DNA of 64,000 nucleotides from Candidatus Rokuibacteriota bacterium (GTDB lineage Bacteria; Methylomirabilota; Methylomirabilia; Rokubacteriales; CSP1-6): assembly GCA_003220685.1 (NCBI GenBank), contig QHTE01000053.1, forward strand, positions 128,893 through 192,892, given 5' to 3'. The position numbers and the translations under genes are program-made. Shown here piece by piece: positions 16,786 through 25,175 of the stretch; within the stretch, counting starts at the first letter, position 1; every line of letters begins with the position of its first letter. The notes below the pieces were generated by a model that saw only the letters and a list, made by a program, of their open reading frames with translations, did not search any database and had not been told where the DNA came from.

Positions 16786-18214
16786 CCTGCCGACGCGCCA
16801 GCAGGACTTCAACGAGTGGTACAACCAGCTCGTGCTGCGCGCGGATCTGGCGGACTACGCGCCCGTGCGCGGCTGCATGATCGTCAAGCCGTACGGCTGG
16901 GCGCTCTGGGAAAACATCCAGGGTGCGCTCGACCGGCGCTTCAAGGCCACCGGCCACGTGAACGCGGCGTTCCCGCTGTTCATCCCGAAGTCGTTCCTCG
17001 AGAAGGAGAAGCAGCACGTCGAGGGATTCTCGCCCGAGCTGGCCGTGGTCACGATCGGCGGCGGCGAGGAGCTGACCGAGCCCCTGGTGGTGCGGCCGAC
17101 CTCGGAGACGATCATCGGCCACGCGTACGCCCAGTGGATCAAGTCGTATCGCGACCTGCCGGTGCTGATCAATCAGTGGAACAGCGTCGTGCGCTGGGAG
17201 CTCCGCACCAAGCTCTTCCTGCGCACGCTCGAGTTCTGGTGGCAGGAGGGCCACACCGCGCACGCGACCTACGAGGAGGCCGAGGCCGAGACGCGCCAGA
17301 TGCTCGACGTCTATACCGACTTCGCCGTCAACGAGGCCGCGGTGCCGGTCATCCCGGGCGTCAAGTCGCCGTCCGAAAAGTTCGCCGGCGCGCTCCACTC
17401 CTACACGATCGAGGCGATGATGGGCGACAAGCGGGCGCTGCAGGCCGGCACGTCGCACAACCTCGGCCAGAACTTCGCGAAGGCATTCAACATCCAGTAT
17501 CTCGACCGCGACAACCAGCTCCAGTACTGCTGGACGACGTCGTGGGGTCTGTCCACGCGCTTCATCGGCGCCATCATCATGGTCCACGGCGACGATCAGG
17601 GGTTGATCCTGCCGCCGCGCCTGGCGCCGCACCAGGTCGTCGTCGTCCCGATCTACCGGAGCGACGCCGAGCGCTCGTCGGTGCTGGAAGCCGCGGGGCG
17701 TGTGAAGACTCAGCTGGCGACGGGCGCCGTGCGGGTGCGCCTCGACGAGCGCGAAGGCGTGACGCCGGGCTTCAAGTTCAACGACTGGGAGATGCGCGGT
17801 GTGCCGTTGCGCATCGAGATCGGCCCGCGCGACGTGGAGAAGCGCTCGGTGGTCCTGGCCCGGCGCGACACGCCGGGGAAGGCCGGCAAGTCGTCCGCGC
17901 CGGAAGAAGGGCTCATCGGCGCCGTGACGGCCGCCCTCGAGTCGATCCAGAAATCGATGTACGAGCGCGCCCAGTCGTTCCTGCACGCCAACACCGCCGA
18001 GCCGAGGAGCTACGACGAGTTCAAGCAGGCGGTCGAGGCCGGGCTGTTCTGTCGGGTCTGGTGGTCGGGCGACGACGAGCGCGAGGCGACGATCAAGGAG
18101 GAGACGAAGGCGACGATCCGCTGCATCCCGCTCGAGCAGCCGGGCGGCGAAGGGATCTGCATCGGCACCGGCCGCCCGGCCAAGCAGGTAGCGATCTTCG
18201 GTCGGGCGTACTGA
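16775..18214 (+). CDS. proS: Prolyl-tRNA synthetase, archaeal/eukaryotic-type
   Basis: The 479-residue class II aminoacyl-tRNA synthetase charges tRNA-Pro. Motif 2 region VRWELRTKLFLRTLEFWWQEG, the RPTSETIIGHAYAQWI segment and GTSHNLGQNFAKAF are characteristic of the short archaeal-type ProRS without the bacterial editing insertion. The C-terminal domain ends KQVAIFGRAY, with the terminal tyrosine usual in this form. The ATG at 16775 gives a normal N-terminus (QQDFNEWYNQLVLRADLADY) and overlaps the preceding gene by 11 bp. Confidence 0.95.
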   Translation: MPDSLPTRQQDFNEWYNQLVLRADLADYAPVRGCMIVKPYGWALWENIQGALDRRFKATGHVNAAFPLFIPKSFLEKEKQHVEGFSPELAVVTIGGGEELTEPLVVRPTSETIIGHAYAQWIKSYRDLPVLINQWNSVVRWELRTKLFLRTLEFWWQEGHTAHATYEEAEAETRQMLDVYTDFAVNEAAVPVIPGVKSPSEKFAGALHSYTIEAMMGDKRALQAGTSHNLGQNFAKAFNIQYLDRDNQLQYCWTTSWGLSTRFIGAIIMVHGDDQGLILPPRLAPHQVVVVPIYRSDAERSSVLEAAGRVKTQLATGAVRVRLDEREGVTPGFKFNDWEMRGVPLRIEIGPRDVEKRSVVLARRDTPGKAGKSSAPEEGLIGAVTAALESIQKSMYERAQSFLHANTAEPRSYDEFKQAVEAGLFCRVWWSGDDEREATIKEETKATIRCIPLEQPGGEGICIGTGRPAKQVAIFGRAY

Positions 18215-18277
18215 CCCGACCGCTGTGACTGCTGCCCGGGCGCTCGCAGAGCCGCGCCGCCAGCTACGACCGCGACG

Positions 18278-18472
18278 CTAGGTCGCGACGGCGACGCGGG
18301 TCACCGACGCGAGCGGAAGCCGCACCGACTCGGTGCACGCCAGGCAGGAGAAATGGAGCTCCTGCGAGTCGCGCGCGGTCAGCACCATCCTCTGAGAGCA
18401 CTTCGCGTGGTGGATGCCGCCATCGAGCGCCCAGTACACGCTCTCGGTTGCAACGGATGCCGTGACGTCCAT
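18278..18472 (-). CDS. Small cysteine-containing protein, possibly zinc-binding
   Basis: The 64-residue ORF has HHAKCSQRM near the middle and FSCLACTESV later, so three cysteines and two histidines could form a small zinc knuckle. The rest has no recognisable domain. An ATG at 18472 or a TTG at 18478 may be the start. The convergent hairpin CGCGAC-GCTAG-GTCGCG (18271-18287) overlaps its stop codon and lies 60 bp after proS, so may end both transcripts. Support is only moderate because no homologue is recognised. Confidence 0.45.
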   Translation of the reverse strand: MDVTASVATESVYWALDGGIHHAKCSQRMVLTARDSQELHFSCLACTESVRLPLASVTRVAVAT

Positions 18473-18621
18473 TCCCAAGCCTCCGGAAAATGCTCAGGCG
18501 AAACTCGTGCCAACGTCACGGCGTGACGGAAGGCTTCCGCGATCAATAGTTACCGGCGCGCCGCGACGGCCCGCCCTGTAAGGGCGGTCACAGAGGCTGG
18601 AAATGTTTACTCAGTCCCGGC

Positions 18622-18971
18622 CTACCGTTTGAATCCGAGGATCAGGACCCCGGCGGCGACCATGAGGATGCCGACCCACTCCCGAGCCGTGGGACGCTCG
18701 CCCAGGAACGACGCGTCGCCGACCTCGAGGGCGCGGAAGTAGCAGACCCAGGAGGCGCCGGTAGCCACCCCGGACAGTACCAGGAAGCCCGGTGTGGGCG
18801 CGAGGGCGAGTGGGTCGCTCCACTTGCCGGTGGCGTACACGAAGCCGCCGAGGACGACGATGATGACCGCCGTGCGACCCCCTCGAGCCCGAGCTTGGCG
18901 AAGATCGCCGTCAGCGCCGCGAACACCGCGGACCAGAGCGCCCAGTAGAACCACTGCGTGTCGCTCGCCAT
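18622..18971 (-). pseudogene. EamA-family transporter remnant with two internal deletions
   Basis: Residues MASDTQWFYWALWSAVFAAL-TAIFAKLGLEG are in one frame, and the continuation RTAVIIVVLGGFVYATGKWS through ATGASWVCYFRALEVGDAS is in another. Intact half-size EamA proteins (about 140 residues) have around eight residues (NSDLATFI-like) at the first junction. They also have about 20 residues of a membrane helix (APVDKLSVVLVA-like) between GDAS and FLGERPTAREW, where this gene runs straight on. Both losses look like small deletions, the first out of frame. The gene cannot make a normal permease. Confidence 0.8.
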
Positions 18972-18981
18972 GCTGACGGAG

Positions 18982-19878
18982 CTACCGGCGCCGGGCCGGC
19001 AGCACGTGAGTCTCGAAATGCCGGGGAAGCACCACCCGAGTCCGCGGTGACACCGCCTTGACCTCCTTCACGAACAGCGCCGCCTCGCGGAGGCGTTGGT
19101 CCTGCGGCGCCCCGTACGGGAGCGACTGTTCGTCCCAGTGCGTCGCGAAGACCAGCCGTGGGCGACCCAGCGCCCGCATCAGGCGGCCCGTGTAGTCGTG
19201 AATCTCGAGCCGCTGGCGGGCCGCCGCGATGAGCGCAACGTCCGGTCGGAGCCCCTCGACCTCGCGCTCGATGTAGTTCATCGAGCCGAACCATAGAATG
19301 CGGTGGCCGGCCAGGCGGATCAGATAGGCGAGCGTCCCGCCCTCGACGTCGTTGCTCATGCGCCGCGGCCCGCTGAAGTCGCGCGGCACGACGCGGCCGT
19401 CGTAGTAATGCTTGCCGTTGAGCGCCGAGTGCAGGCTCGGGATGACCCTGATCGACAGGGCGCCGAACTCGTAATCCTCGCCTCCCCGCAAGGCGAGGAG
19501 CTGCGCCTCCGGCACCCCGCTGGCGCGGGCGAGAATGATCGTGCTCTCCGTGCCGATCACGGTCGCGCCCGTTTTGCGCGCGATATGCGGCATGTCGAGG
19601 CAGTGATTGAAATGCGAGTGCGAGATCAGGATGAAGTCGGCTCGCGTGATGCGCGCGTCGACGGCGGCGGTGTCCGAGACCAGCTCGTCGTCGGGCCCGA
19701 AGGCCCGCCGGGTGTCGCCCGGCAGCTCGGGTGTGTCGAGCAATCCGAAGCGCGAGCGATACCTGAGGCGCGAGAGATACGGATCGGTCAGGATCACCCG
19801 CTGGCCATCCGTGATCTCCCAGCCGGCGGCGCCGAGATGCGTCAGCCGCACCTCGGCGCCACGACGCTCACGCTTCAC
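18982..19878 (-). CDS. MBL-fold hydrolase, UlaG-like, with Asp-to-Asn in the metal motif
   Basis: The 298-residue protein starts at a GTG and has a strongly basic start (MKRERRG). It has LTHLGAAGWEI and ILTDPYLSRLR at the N-terminus, then SHSHFNHCLDMP at about 96-107. The usual HxHxDH motif reads HSHFNH, so the metal-binding and catalytic Asp is replaced by Asn. Later motifs are SLHSALNG, WFGSMNYIERE and ATHWDEQSLPYG. The family includes lactonases and phosphodiesterases. The substitution may lower activity or define a variant subgroup. It ends 10 bp before the EamA remnant. Confidence 0.82.
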   Translation of the reverse strand: MKRERRGAEVRLTHLGAAGWEITDGQRVILTDPYLSRLRYRSRFGLLDTPELPGDTRRAFGPDDELVSDTAAVDARITRADFILISHSHFNHCLDMPHIARKTGATVIGTESTIILARASGVPEAQLLALRGGEDYEFGALSIRVIPSLHSALNGKHYYDGRVVPRDFSGPRRMSNDVEGGTLAYLIRLAGHRILWFGSMNYIEREVEGLRPDVALIAAARQRLEIHDYTGRLMRALGRPRLVFATHWDEQSLPYGAPQDQRLREAALFVKEVKAVSPRTRVVLPRHFETHVLPARRR

Positions 19879-19900
19879 GCGCTGCCCTGCTATGACCGCC

Positions 19901-20323
19901 TCAGCAGCAGCCGCCCGATCCGCCGGCCATCTTCCGCGGCTCGATCAGCTCGACCCGGACGTCGTCGGGCGCCCACATGAAGGCGATACGCGGCCCGTTG
20001 GGAACCTGTATCGGCCCTTCCAGCAGGCGGGCGCCGAGGCCCTCGAGCCGCGTGATGTCGGTCTCGAGGTGCGTCGAGTCGAAGCCGAAGTGCTCGAGCC
20101 CGTGGTGGGCGCTCGCGTCGCCCGGGCCCAGGCGCTCGCCGGTGCGCGCGCCGGAGATGTTCACGGCCATCCCGCCGTCCTCGCTCTGGCAGCGGACGAA
20201 GCGATCGCCGAACACGCGCGTCTCGTCGCTCATGATCTTGAAGTTGAAGGCTCTCACGTACCACTCGGCCGTCTTCCGCGGATCGGACGCCTTCAGGTGG
20301 ATGTGGTTGATGCGGAACGCCAT
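19901..20323 (-). CDS. VOC-family (glyoxalase/bleomycin resistance) protein
   Basis: The 140-residue protein opens with INHIHLKASDPRKTAEWYVRAF, the standard first beta-alpha-beta unit carrying a metal-ligand histidine. GLEHFGFDSTHLETDI gives the second module, and the end RVELIEP supplies the terminal glutamate ligand. It ends in a cysteine-rich GGSGGCC tail. Such proteins act as dioxygenases, isomerases or lyases on small molecules; the substrate is unknown. The ATG at 20323 is preceded by GAGGCACC on its strand. Confidence 0.85.
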   Translation of the reverse strand: MAFRINHIHLKASDPRKTAEWYVRAFNFKIMSDETRVFGDRFVRCQSEDGGMAVNISGARTGERLGPGDASAHHGLEHFGFDSTHLETDITRLEGLGARLLEGPIQVPNGPRIAFMWAPDDVRVELIEPRKMAGGSGGCC

Positions 20324-20379
20324 GGTGCCTCCTCTCGTCGCTGACGCTATGAGCTGCTGCCGCGGGCACGATATTCCTC

Positions 20380-20442
20380 TCAGTACTCCTCGAAGCCGGC
20401 TGGATCGGTCACTTCGACCTCGGCGATGATGTAGGCGGGCAT
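20380..20442 (-). pseudogene. DUF1330 remnant, first 20 codons only
   Basis: A 20-codon frame begins MPAYIIAEVEVTD and ends GFEEY before a TGA. This matches the start of DUF1330 proteins, which are normally about 95 residues. Beyond the TGA only EEYRARGSSS can be read before another stop, so the body of the gene is gone. It follows GGGAGA at a good distance, so a peptide may still be made. Confidence 0.6.
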
Positions 20443-20513
20443 GTCGTCTCCCTTCGGGTGATGACGTCCAGGACCTCTCATATACACCGAAACCGAACAG
20501 AAAGGTGGCGGCG

Positions 20514-21302
20514 ATGGGACAGCTCGACGGACGGACGGTGCTCATCACCGGTGCGGCCCGTGGTATCGGCGCGGCCTGCGCGCGGCGTCTCGCGGCCGAC
20601 GGCGCCAGGCTCGTGCTGGCCGACCTCGATCCGGGCGTGGAAAAGGTGGCCGCCGAGCTCGGTCAGGTCGCGATCCGCGCGGATGTCACTCGGCGCGAGG
20701 ACATCGAGCGCATGGTCGAAGAGCCGTACCGGCGCTGGGGTCGGCTCGACGTCCTCTTCAACAACGCCGGCGTCATCCGCGTGCAGCCGATGCTCGACGT
20801 GACGGAAGACGAATGGGACCGCGTGATGACCGTCAATCTGCGCGCCGTGTTCTTCGTGCTGCAGTCGGTGAGCCGTCGCATGCTGCGCCAGGATCTGATC
20901 AAGGGCTCGGAGGTTCGCGGCAAGCTCGTCCAGACCGCGTCGATCGCCTCGTACCGCGGGGGCAACCACCTGACGACACCGTACTTGGCCTCGAAGGCCG
21001 GAGTCGTGAGCCTCACGCGCTCGGCGGCCCAGGCGCTGGCGGGCGAGCGTATCACCTCGAATTGCGTCTGCCCCGGCGCGGTCGACACGGCCATGTGGGA
21101 GCAGATCGACCGGGAACTGGGCGCCCTCGAGGGACTGGCTCCGGGCGAGGCCTGGAAGCGTCGGATTCGTGGCATCCCGCTCGGTCGAGCAGAGCGGCCC
21201 GAAGACGTCGCGAAGGTCGTCGCGTTCCTGGCCGGGCCCGACTCCGACTACATGACCGGCCAGGCGATCAACGTCGACGGCGGGCTGGTGATGGGCAACT
21301 GA
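20514..21302 (+). CDS. Short-chain dehydrogenase/reductase
   Basis: The 262-residue classical SDR has the NAD(P)-binding TGAARGIGAA at 13-22, LFNNAGV at about 85, the catalytic Ser-Tyr-Lys set (TASIASYRGG then YLASK) at about 145-163, and the C-terminal DYMTGQAINVDGGLVMGN. Asp after the second strand (LADLDPG) points to NAD(H). The ATG at 20514 follows AAAGGTGG; an in-frame GTG at 20505 is the alternative. Substrate unknown; similar proteins reduce 3-oxoacyl or oxidise secondary alcohols. Confidence 0.88.
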   Translation: MGQLDGRTVLITGAARGIGAACARRLAADGARLVLADLDPGVEKVAAELGQVAIRADVTRREDIERMVEEPYRRWGRLDVLFNNAGVIRVQPMLDVTEDEWDRVMTVNLRAVFFVLQSVSRRMLRQDLIKGSEVRGKLVQTASIASYRGGNHLTTPYLASKAGVVSLTRSAAQALAGERITSNCVCPGAVDTAMWEQIDRELGALEGLAPGEAWKRRIRGIPLGRAERPEDVAKVVAFLAGPDSDYMTGQAINVDGGLVMGN

Positions 21303-21497
21303 GGCAAATCGAGGCCCCCCATCCACACCGTCAAACTGTCCGACACGTTGTGACTCGCTGTCTCCGCCGCCCTGGCCGCGAGCGCGCGCACTCGTTGAAA
21401 CGCTCGAAAATCTCGACGGCCGCTATTCCCGTGAATCTGGCATGCGGGCTGCTGTCTTCTTCTCCGTTTCGAGCCGCCAGATGGATAGGAGGGCGTC

Positions 21498-22991
21498 ATG
21501 AAGAGTCGGCCAACACGACGCGCGTTCATGGTGGGGATGCTCGCCCTCGCCCTGCCCGCTCGCGCCGGCGCCGATGGATTCCCCGGCGGTCTCGGTGAGG
21601 TGTTCGGGCCCCGCTTCGGAGCCCGACCGAACCTGCAAGATCTGAGACCGCGTCGACGTCCCGGGCCGGGAGCGATTGACCGGCTCCGCCACTGGAACGA
21701 GATCGCCGTCGACGCCAGCGGCCTCGACCATACGCCAGTGCCACCCGGCGACCCTCGCGTCTTCGGGGAGCAAGTGGGCCCCGGGCGATCGAGTCGCGCG
21801 ATGGCCATCGTGCACATCGCGGTCTTCGACGCCCTGAATGCCATCGTCGGCGGCTACCAGGGGTACACGGGCCTTCGCCCCGCTCCCGATGGCGCCTCGG
21901 TGGAGGCCGCGATCGCGCTGGCGGCGCACGACACGCTCGTCGCCCTCTTTCCCTCGCAGAAAGCCGATCTGGACGCGGAGCTCGTCGATGACCTCGCCGT
22001 CGTGCGCGATGGGCGCGCCAAGACCAACGGGATCAAGATCGGCCAATCGGCCGCCGCCGCCATCCTCGGGCGGCGCGCCGACGACGGCGCCCAGCACGCG
22101 GAGCCACGCGTCGGCATCGACTTCATCACGGGGGATGAGCCAGGCGAGTGGCGCCAGGATCCGATCAGTCAGCACCCGCTCGCGCTGGGCGCTCACTGGG
22201 GCGAGGTTGCGCCGTTCGTCCTCAAGTCGGGCGATCAGTTTCGGGTGCCGCCGCCACCCGGGCTCGACAGCCGCGAATACACCGCCGCCTACAACGAGGT
22301 GAAAGCGCTCGGCGGCGACGGGGTGAACACCCGCACCGCGCGCGCCGACGAGCAGACAGTCGCGGGCATTTACTGGGCGTACGACGGCACGCCGAGCCTC
22401 TGCGCGCCGCCTCGGCTCTACAACCAGATCGCGATGCGCATCGCCACGCAGCGGAAGACCGGTCCCATCGAGCTGGCGCGCCTCCTGGCCTTGATCAACG
22501 TGGCGATGGCCGACGCGGGCATCGCGATCTGGGAGTCGAAGTACCATTACGAGTTCTGGCGGCCGGTGACAGGCATTCGTGAGCCCGACGGCAATCCGCG
22601 AACGGTGAAGGATCCCACATACTCACCGCTGGGCGCGCCCGCCAGCAACCTCACGGGCCCGAACTTCACGCCGCCCTTCCCGGCCTATCCCTCGGGCCAC
22701 GCCGGCTTCGGGGGCGCGCTCTTCCAGATCCTGCGCAACTTCTACGGGACCGATCGCATCGCCTTCACGTTCGTCTCCGACGAGTTCAACGGTGAGACGG
22801 TCGACAACCAGGGGCATGTCCGGCCTCTCGTGCCCCGCAGCTTCTCGTCGCTCTCGGACGCCGAGGAAGAGAACGGCCAGAGCCGCATCTACCTCGGCAT
22901 CCACTGGGCCTTTGACAAGACGGAAGGAATCGCGCAGGGCCGGCGCGTGGCGGACTACGTCTTCAGCAAGGCCTTCACCCGCCGCGGCTAA
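21498..22991 (+). CDS. Vanadium-dependent haloperoxidase / PAP2-family protein, Tat-exported
   Basis: The 497-residue protein begins with a twin-arginine-like signal (PTRRAFMVGMLALALP). The C-terminal half has all vanadate/phosphate-binding motifs of the family: KYHYEFWRP (Lys and Arg), YPSGHAGFGG (Ser-Gly-His) and SRIYLGIHWAFD (Arg and catalytic His). In this fold vanadate haloperoxidases oxidise halides with hydrogen peroxide; the same site in acid phosphatases hydrolyses phosphoesters. The length and long N-terminal helical part favour the haloperoxidase-like group. AGGAGGG precedes the ATG. The 195 bp upstream hold no gene. Confidence 0.88.
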   Translation: MKSRPTRRAFMVGMLALALPARAGADGFPGGLGEVFGPRFGARPNLQDLRPRRRPGPGAIDRLRHWNEIAVDASGLDHTPVPPGDPRVFGEQVGPGRSSRAMAIVHIAVFDALNAIVGGYQGYTGLRPAPDGASVEAAIALAAHDTLVALFPSQKADLDAELVDDLAVVRDGRAKTNGIKIGQSAAAAILGRRADDGAQHAEPRVGIDFITGDEPGEWRQDPISQHPLALGAHWGEVAPFVLKSGDQFRVPPPPGLDSREYTAAYNEVKALGGDGVNTRTARADEQTVAGIYWAYDGTPSLCAPPRLYNQIAMRIATQRKTGPIELARLLALINVAMADAGIAIWESKYHYEFWRPVTGIREPDGNPRTVKDPTYSPLGAPASNLTGPNFTPPFPAYPSGHAGFGGALFQILRNFYGTDRIAFTFVSDEFNGETVDNQGHVRPLVPRSFSSLSDAEEENGQSRIYLGIHWAFDKTEGIAQGRRVADYVFSKAFTRRG

Positions 22992-23010
22992 TATGAGGCC
23001 CGTGGCGGGC

Positions 23011-23110
23011 CCGTCGAGGCCCCCAACCGCGAAGCGATCTTGAGGGGCGGCCCGGCTACGCAGGGCCGTCTCGAGCGCGGGGGGCTTGGGGGCGCTTCGG
23101 GGCCCCCCAT
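23011..23110. repeat. Dispersed intergenic repeat family B, copy 2
   Basis: About 100 bp between the convergent haloperoxidase and SDR genes match the reverse complement of 14369-14469. Shared blocks are GAGGCCCC, ACCGCGAAGCGATCT, GAGGGGC and GCTTGGGGG, with GGGGCCCCCC at the right end. Copy 2 has its own small changes, so the family is old enough to have diverged. Confidence 0.8.
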
Positions 23111-23115
23111 GTACC

Positions 23116-23882
23116 TCAATGCATGACGAGGCCGCCGTCGACGCTCAGCGCCTGGCCCGTCATGTAGCCCGACTTGCTCGAGACGAGAAAGCCGATGACG
23201 TTGGCGACGTCCTCGGGGCGCTCCATCCGCCCGAGCGGCACCGTGCCGGCGCGCTGGCGCGTGAACTCCTCGGGGCTCAATTGCCCTGATCGCGGGCCAC
23301 GGCGGTCCACATGTCGGTCTCCACGAAGCCCGGGCAGACGCAGTTCACGCGGATCCCGTCGGCGGCGTGGGCCAGCGCGAGGCTCTTGGTCATGCTGACG
23401 ACCGCGGCCTTGCTCGCGTTGTAGGGTAGGTTGTTCTTACTGCCGATCTTGCCGGCCATCGACGCCAGGCTGACGATGGCGCCCCGCTTCTGCGCGATCA
23501 TCGTCGGCAGCACCGCCTGGCTGGCGAAGAACACCGCCTTGGCGTTCACGTTCATGATCGCGTCCCAGTGCTCCTCGGTCACCTCGAGCGAGAGCGCCGC
23601 GCGGTAGATGCCCGCGTTGTTGACGAGGATGTCGATCCGGCCGAACTCGGCGCGCGCCCGGTCGGCCATGGCCTTGAGGTCCGAGCGCGACGTCACGTCG
23701 GTTCTCACGACGCTCACGCGGCGTCCCACCCCCTTGACCTCGGCGGCCGTGCGCTCGGCTCCAGCCTGATCCAGCTCGGCGACGACGATGTCGGCGCCCA
23801 TTCCGGCGAGCTCCAGCGCGGTGGCGCGGCCGATGCCGCGTCCGGCGCCGGTGACGATTGCGACCTGTCCTGAAAGCTCCAT
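23116..23882 (-). pseudogene. SDR-family oxidoreductase with a single-base frameshift near the C-terminus
   Basis: The first 200 residues are a normal SDR: TGAGRGIGRAT at 11-21, ILVNNAGIY, and the catalytic SLASMAGKIG and YNASK. After VARDQG the frame hits TGA at 23277-23279. The rest of the protein (QLSPEEFTRQRAGTVPLGR to GYMTGQALSVDGGLVMH) continues one frame over. Inserting a single C in GGGCAATTG restores a protein of normal length. This may be a real mutation or a sequencing error. The gene follows the CoA-transferase gene on the same strand. Confidence 0.85.
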
Positions 23883-23942
23883 GAGCGATCTCCTCTATAG
23901 GCGATGGCGAACGTTACGTGGCGATGGCGAGGCGGGCCTCCG

Positions 23943-25160
23943 TCAGGTCTTGACGGGCTCGATCACACCTGCCGCGTGCAGCGCCGCCAGCTCGTCCTTG
24001 CTGAGCCCGAGAATGTCCGCGAGCACGCGGTCGGTGTCCTGACCGAGAAGCGGGGCCGGGCGGGCGACGGCGGGCTCGGCGCCGTGCAGGCGGATCGGCG
24101 AGATCGGGACCTTCGTCTTTCCGCGCCGCGGGTGCTCGATCTCCTTCCAGACGCCGCGCGCGTTCAGGTGGGGATCGGCGACGACCTCGGCGGCCGTGCG
24201 CACCGGCGCGCAGGGCACGTGGGCTTCGGTGAGGATCGCCATCACCTCGTTCTTCGAGCGCTCGCGCGTCCACGCCGTCACCATCGCGTCGATCTGGTCG
24301 ACCCTCGCGGCCCGCCCGGGTGTCGTGGCGTAGTCCGGATGCGTGAGCAGATCTTCGCGCCCGAGTACTTTCGTGATGCTCTCCCAGTGGCGGTCGGACG
24401 CGGTGAAGATGGCGATGTGCCCGTCACGCGTCTCGTAGACGTTGTAGGGAGCCATCGCGAGCGCGGGATGGCGGTTGCCGGTACGCGCCGGCACCGACGT
24501 GTCGCCGTCCATGAAGACGCCGAGCGCGCTGGCCAGCGCGATGATCGCGGCGTCGAGCATTGCGACCTCGACGAACTGGCCCTGGCCCGTGCGCTCGCGC
24601 TGCACGAGCGCGCCCAGGACGCCCGCGAAGAGGTGCACGCCGCCGAGAAAGTCGCACACCGCGGGGCCGGCTTTCACCGGCGGCCGGTCGGGGTACCCGG
24701 TCGCGTTCATGATGCCGCTCATCGCCTGGATCGTGAGATCCATCGCCGGCAGATCGCGGTACGGGCCGGAGAGGCCGAAACCGGTGCCGCTGCCGTAGAC
24801 GAGCCGTGGGTTCTCCTTGTGCAGCACCTCCCAGCCGAGGCCGAGACGGTTCATCACGCCGGCGGCGAAGTTCTCGACGACGACGTCGGCCTTGCGAGCC
24901 AGGCCGAGGAAGATCGCCTTGCCGTCGGGATGCTTCAAGTCGAGCACCACCGACTCCTTGTTGGAGTTCAGCATCACGAGCGGGTAGGGCTCGACTTGCC
25001 GTTTCCGGCGCCGCACGATGTCGCCCTCGGGGCCTTCGATCTTGAGCACGCGGGCGCCCATGAAGCCGAGCAGCAGGCCGCAGTAGGGCCCGTTGTAGAT
25101 CTGGCCGAGATCGAGCACGAGCATGCCCTCGAGCGGGCGGCGGACGGCGGTCGTCGTCAT
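23943..25160 (-). CDS. CaiB/BaiF family CoA-transferase
   Basis: The 405-residue class III CoA-transferase begins PLEGMLVLDLGQIYNGPYCG, a standard start. Family landmarks are GARVLKIEGPEGD, LNSNKESVVLDLKHPDGK, VVENFAAGVMNRLGLG, and the catalytic Asp in LPAMDLTIQAMSGIMNATG. It moves CoA between a donor thioester and a carboxylic acid. It ends near the SDR gene and overlaps none; the MDR dehydrogenase gene lies 15 bp upstream. Together these suggest a catabolic operon for an organic acid, substrate unknown. Confidence 0.9.
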   Translation of the reverse strand: MTTTAVRRPLEGMLVLDLGQIYNGPYCGLLLGFMGARVLKIEGPEGDIVRRRKRQVEPYPLVMLNSNKESVVLDLKHPDGKAIFLGLARKADVVVENFAAGVMNRLGLGWEVLHKENPRLVYGSGTGFGLSGPYRDLPAMDLTIQAMSGIMNATGYPDRPPVKAGPAVCDFLGGVHLFAGVLGALVQRERTGQGQFVEVAMLDAAIIALASALGVFMDGDTSVPARTGNRHPALAMAPYNVYETRDGHIAIFTASDRHWESITKVLGREDLLTHPDYATTPGRAARVDQIDAMVTAWTRERSKNEVMAILTEAHVPCAPVRTAAEVVADPHLNARGVWKEIEHPRRGKTKVPISPIRLHGAEPAVARPAPLLGQDTDRVLADILGLSKDELAALHAAGVIEPVKT

Positions 25161-25175
25161 CGACGTCGGGGCTCC

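Noticed and set aside
20380..20382. TGA in the DUF1330 fragment as selenocysteine
   Set aside because: Only about ten codons follow before another stop, and DUF1330 has no cysteine at that position.
23277..23279. TGA inside the SDR gene as a possible selenocysteine codon
   Set aside because: The frame after the TGA has no SDR character; the C-terminal SDR sequence continues in another frame, so this is a frameshift.
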